Part shown: piece after piece, positions 49,061 through 60,013 of the stretch | How positions within the stretch are numbered: the stretch's first letter is position 1 | Layout of the letters: every line of letters begins with the position of its first letter | DNA from: Linnemannia hyalina | Lineage: Eukaryota; Mortierellomycota; Mortierellomycetes; Mortierellales; Mortierellaceae | Assembly: GCA_019671135.1 (NCBI GenBank) | Contig: JAHRHY010000004.1 | Span: forward strand, 1,922,001 to 1,986,000 | DNA length: 64,000 nucleotides | Direction: 5' to 3' | Made by a program: the position numbers and the translations under genes | Notes under the pieces: model-generated | What the model saw: the letters and a program-made list of their open reading frames with translations, nothing else | Told to the model about the DNA's origin: nothing | Database searches by the model: none

Positions 49061-51377
49061 ATGGAGTACGAAGATGTATTGACGAATCAGCCCGTCGTCA
49101 TTGACAACGTGAGTCTCAAGACCTGTTCCTTGCATTCGTAATATCGACCATCACAGCTGGCGTACCTGAACTGTTTATTCTGACTTGGCCAACACTTTTT
49201 TACCTTTTCCACTTCTGCGTTTCGGTAATAGGGCTCGGGAGTCATTAAGGCTGGCTTTGCTGGAGATGACCAGCCCAAGTGCTTCTTCCCCTCCTTGTAA
49301 GTTGTCATCATGGTAGACAGCGTGACAAACTCTTGTTTTCCTGCTTGAAGGGTCGTTTGTGATGGTGAACCGATTAAAAAAAGCATCAGTACTCCGTACC
49401 TGAAACCCCACCTTGCCAAATACTCACCCTCGAATCTCTTACTCGCTCCCACACTTCCTCTCTCGCTCTCTTCGCAATTCACGAATGATACCAGTGTCGG
49501 ACGCCCAAAGCACGTCAGGATTATGGCAGGAGCAGTCGAAGGCGACGTATTCATTGGCAGGAAGGCTCAGGAACTTCGCGGTCTCTTGAAAATCAAGTAC
49601 CCTATCGAACACGGCATTGTGCAGGACTGGGACGATATGGAGCGTATCTGGCAATATATCTACTCTGACGAGCTCAAGACTTTGTCCGAGGAGGTAAGGA
49701 CTTTTTCATTTTTTACTGCTTCTAAGAGGCGCACCGTCGTCATCCTCTCGGGAATAAGGAAACGTCGTTTGGATGCTTGCTTTTATTTTATTGTCAGGAT
49801 GCTGCTGGTGAAGGCAGGGGCACATAGGCGAGAAAAAACATTCGTGCCTGACAGACACACAGACAGACAAGGAGACAGGAGGTCGCTGTGAGATATTTTT
49901 TTCTCTCTCTCATTTGAAGTATTATTGCCACATCAAACTTGACCCTGCTCTGTCATGTGCAATGCAACAATTTATTTTTTTTGGGTATCACGCGTATTGC
50001 TCTCGCCATGACCATGGCCATGCCCATACACCCTCGATTATCAACCTATCCGAGAAGGTGAACATGTCTATTAAGAAACAACCACCTGTTGCTCACACAA
50101 GCTATTTTGCTCTTTCCCTCGTTGCTGATGTTGGCGTATTGTAGCATCCCGTTTTGTTGACCGAGGCGCCCTTGAACCCCATGAAGAACCGCGAGATGGC
50201 TGCCCAGATCTTTTTTGAGACCTTCAATGTCCCTGCCTTGTTCACCTCCATACAGGCAGTTTTGAGTTTGTAAGTGGCGAGACAAGCAGGATGACCTTTT
50301 TAATAACTCCAAGGAAATATGTACAGTCGCCATTTCTGACAAAGCGAGGATGTTTTTCTCACGATAGGTACTCGTCTGGAAGAACCACCGGTGTGGTTCT
50401 CGACTCAGGAGACGGTGTTACTCACTCTGTCCCTGTTTACGAAGGTTTCGCTATACCCCATGCTATCCAGCGCGTCGATATCGCCGGTCGGTACGTCTCT
50501 TTCTACGCTTGCAGAAAATATCAGGAACTGTGCACCAATTCGACATATGGCTTCGATGTCTGACAAAACTCGTATGGCTCTGCTTGTTGCATTTACATAG
50601 GGATGTCACGGAACACTTGCAATTGCTCCTCCGCAAGGCGGGATACCACTTCCACACTACTGCTGAAAAGGAGGTTGTCCGCATTATCAAGGAGAAGACC
50701 TGTTATTTGCCATTGTTCCCGGCAAAGGAGGAGAAGGATGCTGGTGGCAAGTACGAGGACTTTATGTTGCCTGATGGCAATGTGATCAAGGTACGAAGCA
50801 TGGTGCAACTCGGAACTGCTTGAAGGGTGTAGTGATGACAATATACAACCATGCTAATATGTTTTACCGTACTGATAATAGCTGGGCGCGGAGAGATTCA
50901 GGGCTCCAGAGATCATGTTCAATCCCGAAATCATTGGACAAGAGTTCCCTGGTATTCACCAGGTTGTTGTCGACTCCATCAGCCGCTCGGACATGGATCT
51001 TCGCAAGTCACTGTACTCGAATATTGTTCTTTCTGGAGGATCGACTCTTTGTAAGGGCTTTGGGGACCGCCTTTTGTTGGAGGTGAAGAAGTTGGCATTG
51101 AAGGACATCAAGATCAAGATTTCTGCGCCTCCAGAGCGTAAATACAGCACCTGGATCGGAGGCTCTATTCTTGCCTCTTTGAGCACGTTCAAGAAGGTAT
51201 GTATCCTTGACGCCTGGTCGTTTGGATATCGTTGGGTGCAATCACATTTAGCTTATATCTTACAACTGTGATAACTGACTTATGGTTCACCTTATTTCCG
51301 CCTTGTACAAATAGATGTGGGTGTCGGCAGAGGAATACCAGGAAGATCCTTACAGGTGTTTCTCCTCAATGTGGTAG
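49061..51377 (+). CDS. ARP1: Actin-related protein Arp1 (centractin), dynactin filament subunit
   Basis: This protein forms the short filament of dynactin, the dynein activator used in nuclear and organelle movement along microtubules. Exons join as [136 protein letters not shown] and [20 protein letters not shown], then [16 protein letters not shown] and the last helix. Actin-fold nucleotide motifs (DNGSG, DSGDG, SGGST) are intact. [11 protein letters not shown] and [11 protein letters not shown] distinguish Arp1 from actin. The last exon reads [20 protein letters not shown], which departs from the usual short basic end. Confidence 0.94.
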
Positions 51378-51622
51378 GAGAGAAAAAAGAGAAATGACCA
51401 TAACGTTCAACGAAAAACCTACTACATCCGTCTTTTTGGCAACCACAAACACTTTGTATCAAGGACGTGAGCCTAGAACATGACACATTCAATAAAACTG
51501 ACAATCAAAAAGCAAAACACAGCGGAAAGCATTGAAATCTTTGGAAAAATGTTTTAATACAAGAAACTGTGAAGATGGTAGGGTCTATGATATGAAAGTG
51601 GAGAATAGGGGAGGAGAAATGC

Positions 51623-52615
51623 TTAAGCGCGGTTGTTGGGCTGGTCAAGGGTCTCGAGAAGGCCCTGGACGCGTGTGATAACCTTGCGGTGTCCAGTACC
51701 CTCGCTCGGGCTAGTCTCGGAGGAAGAGGAAGATGCGGCCTTGGCAGCAGCGCCCTGGGGGTAACGGTTCCTGTTGTAGCTGTACATTTCGCGACCGCCG
51801 CCGATGGAGGAAGTGGACCAGCTTGCGGGGCTGGGTGGGCTCATGCTCAAGACGACGTTGGGGCGACCGTCGGCCTCGATCTCAGCCTTGTGAACATAGT
51901 AGGGCTGAAGGGACTTTGAGGTGTTTTGTGTGTGGGTGTAAGAGGGTAATGTGGCGACGACACCGGAGACACCGACGACCTGGTTCTGGCGGAAGCGACC
52001 CAAGCTGCGTCCCTGAACGATGGTGGGGGTCGAGGGTTCGAAGAAGCCGTAGGTGGGGCCGACCTTGACTTTGCTGTTGGATCCGGCGTTGGGTGCCGAG
52101 GTGCTGGTGTTGGCGGGGGAGCGCGACGTTCCAATGCTTGCCTGTGAAGTCTCGGTGTCGATAGACGAACCCTTGGAGTGACGGGTCAAGATGTTCAAGA
52201 ACCTCAGGTGCTCGTCCGAGCGGACCTCACCCTTGCTCAAAGCAGCCTTCCATTCCTGACGCTTCTCTCTTGCGGTCTCGAGCAACTTCTTAAACTCGAT
52301 GTCGGTCATCGTCGAGAGATCCTTCTTGACTGCAACGGGTTGAGGCTGAGGAGGGCGAGAGCGGGGGAAGTTCTCCTTCCATCGCTGGAGGAAGAGGAAG
52401 TCGGATGTGGCGGACTGGAAGGGGGTTTGATGCTCGGCGGTGTCGAGCTGTTCAATGGTGAGGTAGTGTGTCCTGAGGACTGTGGGCAGGTTGCGCTTGA
52501 GACCCCAGTCACCGATGGCTTTTGCCTTTCCTGAGGTGGTGTAGATTTGGTTGATGTTCTTGTCGAATGTCGCCAGGCGGGATGTCCGCAACAAGTGGGA
52601 GAAGGAGCGCTCCAT
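51623..52615 (-). CDS. MRP51: Mitochondrial small-subunit ribosomal protein Mrp51 (bS1m)
   Basis: This is a fungal mitoribosomal small-subunit protein needed for translating certain mitochondrial mRNAs in yeast. It is a single exon of 330 residues starting at 52615 (MERSFSHLLRTSRLATFDKN). The family hallmark GKAKAIGDWGLKRNLPTVLR is present near residues 29-48, followed by TIEQLDTAEHQTPFQSATSD, FLFLQRWKENF, DIEFKKLLETAREKRQEWKA, GPTYGFFEPS, QGRSLGRFRQNQVVGVSGVV and the Gly/Ser/Pro-rich end. It converges with ARP1. The single exon is unusual next to the intron-rich neighbours, but MRPL16 is the same. Confidence 0.9.
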   Translation of the reverse strand: MERSFSHLLRTSRLATFDKNINQIYTTSGKAKAIGDWGLKRNLPTVLRTHYLTIEQLDTAEHQTPFQSATSDFLFLQRWKENFPRSRPPQPQPVAVKKDLSTMTDIEFKKLLETAREKRQEWKAALSKGEVRSDEHLRFLNILTRHSKGSSIDTETSQASIGTSRSPANTSTSAPNAGSNSKVKVGPTYGFFEPSTPTIVQGRSLGRFRQNQVVGVSGVVATLPSYTHTQNTSKSLQPYYVHKAEIEADGRPNVVLSMSPPSPASWSTSSIGGGREMYSYNRNRYPQGAAAKAASSSSSETSPSEGTGHRKVITRVQGLLETLDQPNNRA

Positions 52616-53496
52616 ATGTCTTGATGCGTGGGTGTTGGTTGACTGTAAAGAGAGGAGGGGGGTCGGTGCCTGAGGTTATCAACTCCTCTGAACTGGCGAC
52701 CTTGGGATCCGAGAGTGACTGCCATCGGGCAGAAAACATTTGTTTACATCTTGGATCCGTAGACAGTCGCATTTCTTGCTCTGCCAGGTAGAAAATGATT
52801 TCACATTCCCCGTCTCAAGAGAGAGAACTGCTAGGGGAAAACAAAGCACAAGTCGATCACGCCAACAAGTGTCTACTCTTTCGTCTTCTTTCAACAATGT
52901 CCTAGAATATCGATACAGTGGTTTGGTGTCTCTGCCATGAATGCGTATGTTCTTGGGAAAATGCAAAGTCTTACAAGCCGCACCACTTCACTGCTTTATT
53001 GCGCGTTTTCGCCATTTTTTTTTTTTTTTTTTTCGTTTTTCACACCTGGTAAAATGTCATTCCCAATGAAACGGCGGTTTACAAGACATTCATTCACACA
53101 CCATCAAAACGATGACAACTGTCCAATCCTCTGCTTCTACGTTTTTTTTCGCACCACATTGAAACAAAATAACGTCAACAATCAGCACTCTTCTTTCTGA
53201 AGAAAAAAAAAAACTGCATAGGTCGATCAGATTCTAGTCTTGCATAACCATGGCGAGTCCGTCGTTGCAAATTAGGACCACTGTGTTCTAAAAGAAACCG
53301 ATCTAGCATCTTTGACTGGCCCAGCAGTACCATGAATGTGCGGAAAATAAACTTTGTGAACTTCGATCGCGTTTAGGTATAAAAGGGCCCGTGTGGGGTT
53401 ACTCGGATGACTTTTTATCTTACAAACACAACTCTCTCGTTCTCACACAAAACACAACGCCCTCCCATCCCTCCAAAGGAAAACCAAACACTAATC
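52616..53496. promoter_or_regulatory. Divergent upstream region between MRP51 and the CsbD-like gene
   Basis: An 881-bp spacer between divergent start codons. It contains a T-tract at about 53014-53033 and an A-tract near 53203-53213. A canonical TATA box for the rightward gene lies at 53378-53384. No gene is supported. Confidence 0.55.
53378..53384 (+). promoter_or_regulatory. TATA box of the CsbD-like gene
   Basis: TATAAAA followed by a G/C-rich stretch (gggcccgtgtgggg) lies 119 bp before the start codon at 53497. Few genes in the window have so clear a TATA box, which fits a strongly or inducibly expressed gene. Confidence 0.65.
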
Positions 53497-53889
53497 ATGT
53501 CTGAGCAGATCACTAACGCTTTCCACTCCGCTCTCGGAGGTGCCAAGCAGTCCCTCGGAAGGGCCGTCGGATCTGAGCAGCTCGCCGCTGAGGGTAAGTA
53601 ATTTTCTTCCCCTCCTGCACACTTGTCGATTTTCACTCCAGCTAAAAATTTGCTGCCACTCAAACGACTAACAAAAAAAAACTCGTATCTGACAATAGGC
53701 GCCGCCGAGAAGGCCACTGCCGAGACCCGCTCTGCCACCCAAACCGCTCAGGGTCAAGCCCAAGGTCTCGCCGACAACATCACCGGCCGCGCCAAGTCGA
53801 CTGTCGGTGCCGCCACCGGCACCCACACCTTGGAGACTAAGGGTCACCTCCAGCAGACTGCTGGTGATGTCCGCCGCACTGTCAACTAA
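53497..53889 (+). CDS. Small CsbD-like stress protein
   Basis: Exons 53497-53593 and 53699-53889 give 95 residues. The protein is hydrophilic and helical, with two CsbD-type repeats (GGAKQSLGRAVGSEQLAAEG, then TGRAKSTVGAATGTHTLETK), plus an alanine- and glutamine-rich middle (TQTAQGQAQGLAD). CsbD proteins are stress-induced in bacteria, and fungal relatives include proteins described as binding mismatched or cruciform DNA. Biochemical function is therefore uncertain. Strong C-ending codon bias, a canonical TATA box and AATAAA (near 53996) indicate a highly expressed small gene. Confidence 0.8.
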
Positions 53890-54612
53890 TAAGTAGACTC
53901 GCTTTCACCTATTTTCCGATCCGGCATTAGAAGGAGGTGCTTAGTTAAAAACTTTTGTACATAACGCCTGAGTGTCCTCTGTCGATCGATTGTCAAATAA
54001 ACATTCTTTGTTGTCTCAATCCTGGTTTGCATATGCATCCTATGAAAGTGAGAGTGTGAAGATGGCTTCCGATCACAGCCATAATAACGAGAGTTACGAG
54101 GGACTTGCCATAAATGCTAGGTTTGTAAACAAGGTCAGTGCTCTTTTTGTTGTTGTTTTCTGAGCATGAACCGGACCGATCAGACTTCTGTATGGACAAC
54201 GGTGGGCCGTTGGGCAATTGAACGGGGGGCAATCGGCTCTCGGATGGAGTCAGGGTCAGGCTGTGGTCCAACTGAACAAACAAGGAAGACAAGCAACGCG
54301 AATGTGTGTACTTGTGTGCGTGTGGCCAAGAACTTCAGTAGTAATCAGGGACAGGACAAGAGAGATGAACGAACATATTTTGTTTTTGTCTCGGTAGGGC
54401 CACATGTCAGTCATTTTTCACTTTAAAAGGATTCTCCACACACACTTTTCGTTCTCTTCGGCCAAACGTCTCGCTTCTTTCTTTCTTTCTTCTCATCACC
54501 TTTCGGTCCTCTCATTCCCCTATCTTCTTAGTTCCCTCATTCCCTCATTCCTCTCAACCCTTTCTCACTCTCACGATACACATCTCCCTCTTTCTCCCTT
54601 TCAAACACAGCA
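53890..54612. other. CsbD-like 3' end and hydrolase promoter
   Basis: A 723-bp spacer. The left side carries the CsbD-like poly(A) signal near 53996. The right side, from about 54465 to 54605, is CT-rich on the coding strand up to the hydrolase ATG. No gene was seen. Confidence 0.5.
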
Positions 54613-56437
54613 ATGAACGAAAAGGCATCGTTTCTTTGGAACTTTGTTCTCCCCAAAGGACCCTTGCTCATCGGCACGACCCTCAGTCACTACACCTACG
54701 GCCCCGCCAAACCCTCATGGACCTACAAGTTCAGCCTCATCATGGCCATCGCTCAGTCCCTCGGCGGCCACCTGGACGAACGACCACTGAAGCAGTTCCA
54801 GGCCATGTCTCGACTCAACGACAAACTCAGCCCTGTCCACCCTGGCGCCAACGCCTCCGACGCCGTGGTACCCAACAATTATAGGGACAAAGCAGCCGTC
54901 TACGTGGACCAGCTGTTGACCAAAGAGGGGATTGACTCGGCTACGCTCGGTTGGGACTGGAAGAACGATCCGAGAGCCGAGAAGCCGCTCAGGGCCGAGT
55001 GGACAGAGACCAAGGTTAAGGATGCGTCTTATTCCGAGGGACGGACGGTTCTTTATCTCCATGGTGGTGGATACTTTTTGTGCTCTATCAAGACCCATCG
55101 ATGGGCGAGCTGGAACATGGCCCGACTTGGTGGCGCCAAAGTCTTTTGTAAGTTGATCGATGCTTTTGGTAACTGAATCAATCACCCGCTTTTTTTTTGT
55201 TTCTCCGTCATAACCGTTGAAGGGATGACTGTGCTAAAAAATGAAGGTCGTCTGTTGTTGCATGCAAATGTATAGCTCTGGACTACAGACTGGCACCAGA
55301 GTCCCCCTTCCCCGCTGCCGTTCACGACGCCCTTGCAGCATACCTCTACCTGATCGAGCCACCAGTAGACGCGGGATTTGCACCCATCAACCCCAAGAAT
55401 ATTGTCATCATGGGTGACAGCGCCGGAGGAGGTACTTTTCCATGTTCTCCAATACTTGAGTGTTGTATGATGTCGCTTTGTTTGTCTTTTTTTATTTTCG
55501 GTAGGCTAACCTCACCGATTGGATTGCATGTGATAGGATTGACCTTTGCTACCATGCTCGCTATCAGGGATGCAGGACTTCCTACACCGGGCGGTATCAT
55601 TGGATGGAGCCCATGGTAAACAGCAGGACACACAGTAGATCACTCAGCACCCTACCAGCGCTTGTAAGGGAGAAGGACACGCGATATTAACCATACTCCC
55701 TTTTTTACCTATTAAATGCAATAGGATTGATCTTCTTCTCTCGATGCCATCGGTGCTAGAAAACACGGCAACGGACTATCTCCCAGCGGAGGGCTTTACC
55801 CATGGAGGAGGCGCGTCTCTCAAGAATATGGCCAAAATAGCTCTCGCATCAGCAGGCGATGATCAGGAAGCGCTTCTTGAGAAGCTGCCACCCGTTCAGC
55901 ACTACACCAACAACAAGTTACTCGGCTGCAAATACGTCAGTCCCGTTCTGGAGACCAATCTCGAAGGGTGCTGCCCTATCATGCTGGTAAGTCTTAACGA
56001 CAGTTATTTCCTATGTCTTGCTTGTTTGGTCGTTAATATTCTGCCTGTCTATTGCTTCACAAGGATGTCAACTCTAAACGTGATACGAACCTTTTTTCTT
56101 ATAGATCGCGGGAGATGCAGAGATGCTCCGTGACGAATCCATCGTTTTCTCCAAAAAGCACGCTGAAGCGCCCACAAACGTCCTCCTCCGCATCTACGAC
56201 GACATGCCACACGTCTTCCAGATATTTGGATTCCTACCCAGCGCCAAACACGCGCTCAAGGAATCGGGCGACTTTATTCGCAGCGTCACGGTCGGCGGAT
56301 CCGGTGTGGCCGATAAGAGCTTTGAGCGAATTAGTGTTACGGGTGAGAGACGACCTTTGGAGGTGGATGCTGTTCCGGAGTGGAAGGATCGGATTGGACG
56401 GATTGGAGGAGGACCCAAGTTCTTGGCCAAGCTGTAA
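54613..56437 (+). CDS. Alpha/beta hydrolase of the hormone-sensitive lipase family
   Basis: This is an esterase or lipase of the HSL-like family. The N-terminal region includes MNEKASFLWNFVLPKGPLLI, a probable membrane-associating segment. The oxyanion motif HGGGY is seen in VLYLHGGGYFLCSIKTHRWA, the family sequence SLDYRLAPESPFPAAVHDAL follows, and the nucleophile motif is IVIMGDSAGG. GWSPWIDLLLSMPSVLENTA continues the cap region. The acid residue is likely Asp in IAGDAEMLRDESI and the catalytic His is in YDDMPHVFQIFGFLPSAKHA. Five or six exons, ending at 56437, with AATAAA near 56494. The substrate is unknown; steroid, lipid or xenobiotic esters are all possible. Confidence 0.92.
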
Positions 56438-59400
56438 ATATCCCTTACCCGGTGTTTCGATTCATAATGATACCCCACCCTCCCCTCCTCCAGAATAAAC
56501 GCATTCCCTTTCTTCTCTGACTCGAACATTTTTTTTGTGAACTGTACGTCTGCACCTAAACACGAGTGAGGGACACCAAAAGGGAGGTTTACTGATCCTA
56601 GCAAGGAAGGTTGCGTACCGAGAAATGAAGGAGGAAGCTGTGTCCTTGGTTCTACTGCTGACCAACATACATTTGGCCCTTGAGACCAAGGATGGAGCGG
56701 TAACGAGGGCCTCCGGTGAGAGGGTGTTAGGTGTCCTTGTGTGCGCCCGCGGGACGGTAATTGCGTGGAGGAAAACGAAGAAACGCATCTTGAGAGTTAT
56801 GTTTGGCTTGGTTTTGGTTGGTTGGCTTGACTGATTAGTGAGATGAGGAATAAGAGGATGGGAAGAACGCTACTTATGATACGATGGAAATGGTTCATGG
56901 CTTACGATGCTTCGATTAGCAATAGTATCCGAACCAAAACCCTCAAGCAAGTGCATGCAGTTGCGCCAGTCGAAAAGCAAGGCATGTTTTTTCGATATTT
57001 TTTTTTTGTTGCAGCTTGATAGCACAAAAAGGAAACAACATAGAATAAGAAAAGAAGGATTAAAAAATAAACATCTCCAGCAACGATGAGGGTATGTCAG
57101 ACACACGTTAAATATATTGGAGGAGGGAGGGAGGGGTGGAAAGGGAATGGAACAAGCATCCGACAGGGCAAAACAGTTCAACCTCAGAAAACGCGTAGAG
57201 TCCGGATTATCGAGTATATAGTGGAGTTCTCGGCTGTGTATCCGGACTATCAGAGAAAAAGTGAGACGTACTTCACCCAACTGATCAGTTCCTGAGAAAA
57301 AACAATCAAGTTCCTGAATTTGTATGTGAGTGACCACAATTTCGTAGCTGCATTTCATACATTTGCCTACGGATAATTGCACCTTGCAAAGGGTTAACAC
57401 TCTCAAGACGAAACACCTTGTTTTGAGGTCTGTTGCCATGGACAAGCTTCATGCCGGCAAGCTCTTCCGCTTGTTTAAAAAAACAACGCCCATTTTGTAC
57501 GATTGACAGGGTGAACTCTTTACTACATTATGGTTCTTTATTCTCTCTCTCTAGATGGCTCGCGGAAAACACGCGTCTAGCATGTTTATTCTTGTACGCT
57601 GTTCTCCCCTGTAAACAAACAAACAAACGAACCCTTTTGTCTTCGCGTGGATAAATCCATGTTCAACGATACAAACAGTAGCCCCTCAAAAAGAGGCTCA
57701 GAGACGGGAGAAGGGCGTGAGAGTTATCGCAGGTTCTGACTGGTCCGATCTTGCGCGAGCATAGCCAGCAAATAGCAAGAAAGATAAAAGTAAGAACCTA
57801 ACCTTAGCTTTTTAGCGCCTTACTTGTTTCTTTTTCAGTCATGGGGGGGGGAAGTGTGCTATGGTAAACAAATGGGCGGAGGACCAACATTTTTCTTTTT
57901 GAGGAAGAGGGCGTGGGTGAACGGATGAAATTCCGATTGATGAAGAACCTGTTTTGGACCGGTCGATGTTAGTTCCTTCGCTCGGATTTCCGAACAGCTG
58001 TTCAAAGACAAGCCAAATCTCCCTCTTTCGCGGTGCATGCACTCTTCTCCTGTTGTTGATGTTCCCTGCTCTTTCGGAAAATCAATTCTTTGCAAGAATG
58101 AGGTGCGCTTGGGTAATGAGGCGAGATGTGATTGGGTAGCTCTCTCGAGGGACCAAAGTTGGGCTAAAGGAAGAGCGAGAGAGTAAAACAAAAGCGGGAG
58201 TGGATGATATTCTATCTTTCTCTCTTTGAAGGGGGAGTGAAGTACGATAGCACTGTACCTTGGCCATCTTTGTTTATTTTTTCAGGCTTGTGTTCTTAAG
58301 GTTTTTCCGGTATCTATCGCCATTCAAACTAACCATCCAAAGAAGGCACAGGAGAGGTCATCCGCACCCAATCTTTTACTCATTTAGGTTTGTTTGTGAA
58401 TGAAAGAAGAAAGAAAGAGAAGAGAGGGAGAGAGAGAGGAGGGGGGAACAAAGGTACAAAGAACCAGTGCTCACAATACAAAGCAAGCAAGGAAAGGTTG
58501 AAAATTGGTACCCTTTGGAGTCCGAATTGCATTTGTCCATGTTGGTCACTTGTTTCCTTGCCCTTCCTTTTCTGCAATCACATCATCGATACACCCATCA
58601 ACTCATTCGGGACGCTTCCTTGACCAATCACAACAACCTCTGCCATTGTCACAATAGAGCGATACAGTAGTTGTATTCTAGGCCAAAGGATGATCGTACG
58701 GACGAAAGACAGACAGCAGAGCAAAAACAAACGCAACTGTCCAGCTGCACAAAACTCGCCTCAAAGAGACATATGTTACCTTCGTCCTTTCATTCTTGCT
58801 GCAACGCAGCTCGTAACCTGCCTTTTATTTTCCCAATCCAACTCGAGTTGACAAACAGCTCTCTGTTCACCCATCGACCAACCGAGTCATCGCTTATTCT
58901 CTCAGCATGTCAGTGTATCATACCATGTTTTCCCTGCCCAATGGTATAGTAAAGGAAAAAATACTTTGCTCTGTTGGTACTTCCCTTTTGGATCATTTCC
59001 GGAAGCATCTCCGAAGAGTCGCACGCGCACGATCAGGAAAAGCAATGATTGGCGGTCGAGAAGGGCCATCGTCGGTCCTAGTGGGTATTCACTTCGAAGT
59101 ACGCCCACGATATGTCTGTGATATCATTTAGTCCCGTTACTAATCTTGTGTCCATTTCTCTCACTCATGTTGAAGTTCTGGGAGGATGTAGGGCTTTTGG
59201 GTCTCTATTTTCGGCTCGAATACCCGGAATCAATGAATCTTTTCTGCGCTCTGGATGCAGATCGTGTTCAGTCAGCGATGTGTGTGCAGTACCACCATTC
59301 GTTTTGGCTGCGTCCTAGCCAGGAACGCGGTTCGAGAGAAACAGGAACCTAGGGGGGGAGGAAATACGAGAGAAGGCGGATGTTCAAAGAGTGTGTTCGT

Positions 59401-60013
59401 CCAGGTGGACAGAGATTGCACAATTCAGGCAATTTGTTGTCATCTGTCAAGAGGGGATAGACAAGGGAAAAATTGAGTGATGAGAAGAAGGGTGGGTTCA
59501 TCCAACCTTAATACGACCGAGAGAGAGCAACAAACAAACAAACGCAAACAAGTGCACTCTCATCGCGCGAGCCAGTGGGCTAGACACTCGTTCTTCCCAC
59601 CAGCAATCAGCAACACATACGCTTGTCCCCTATCTACTCGTCGTCCAAGCACTTGTTATTGCGACTTCACAGCTTGCTTATGTTTATCCATCCGCTCTGG
59701 ACGAGCAAGGGGGTCAAAGAAAAGGAAAAACACAACGGTCTACAGCACCAACAGCGGCAACAGGGGTAACAACATCATTGATACTTCCACTGCTTCGCTT
59801 CATCCGTCCTTTTGTTTAAATAGTTGCACACATCCCCGTCCTTTTTGGTCTCCTTGTCTCCTTTTCGTGCTTGAACAAAGACCTCTCCTTTCCCTCCCTT
59901 CCTCTTATCACCCTCTTCCTCTCCTCTTCCTCCAACCTTCCCCCTTCCCTTGACCAGCTCGACACCACTGGCAATATACCCATCTCCCTTTCCGCCATTC
60001 ATCTCTATCAAAC
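56438..60013. other. 3.6-kb gene-free region upstream of the OPT transporters
   Basis: The longest stretch without a supportable gene. It contains the hydrolase 3' end, a protein-like but interrupted frame on the minus strand at 56650-56790 (see findings), an (AAAC)n run near 57615-57630, GA-rich sequence (58400-58445), and a C/T-rich leader (59870-59965) before the OPT start. No tRNA, rRNA or transposon ends were recognised. The size suggests a large nutrient-responsive upstream region for the OPT gene, or an unannotated non-coding transcript. Confidence 0.5.

Noticed and set aside
54715..55185. Antisense open frame of 156 residues inside the hydrolase first exon
   Set aside because: The sense strand carries a complete hydrolase with HGGGY, so the antisense frame is a codon-bias shadow.
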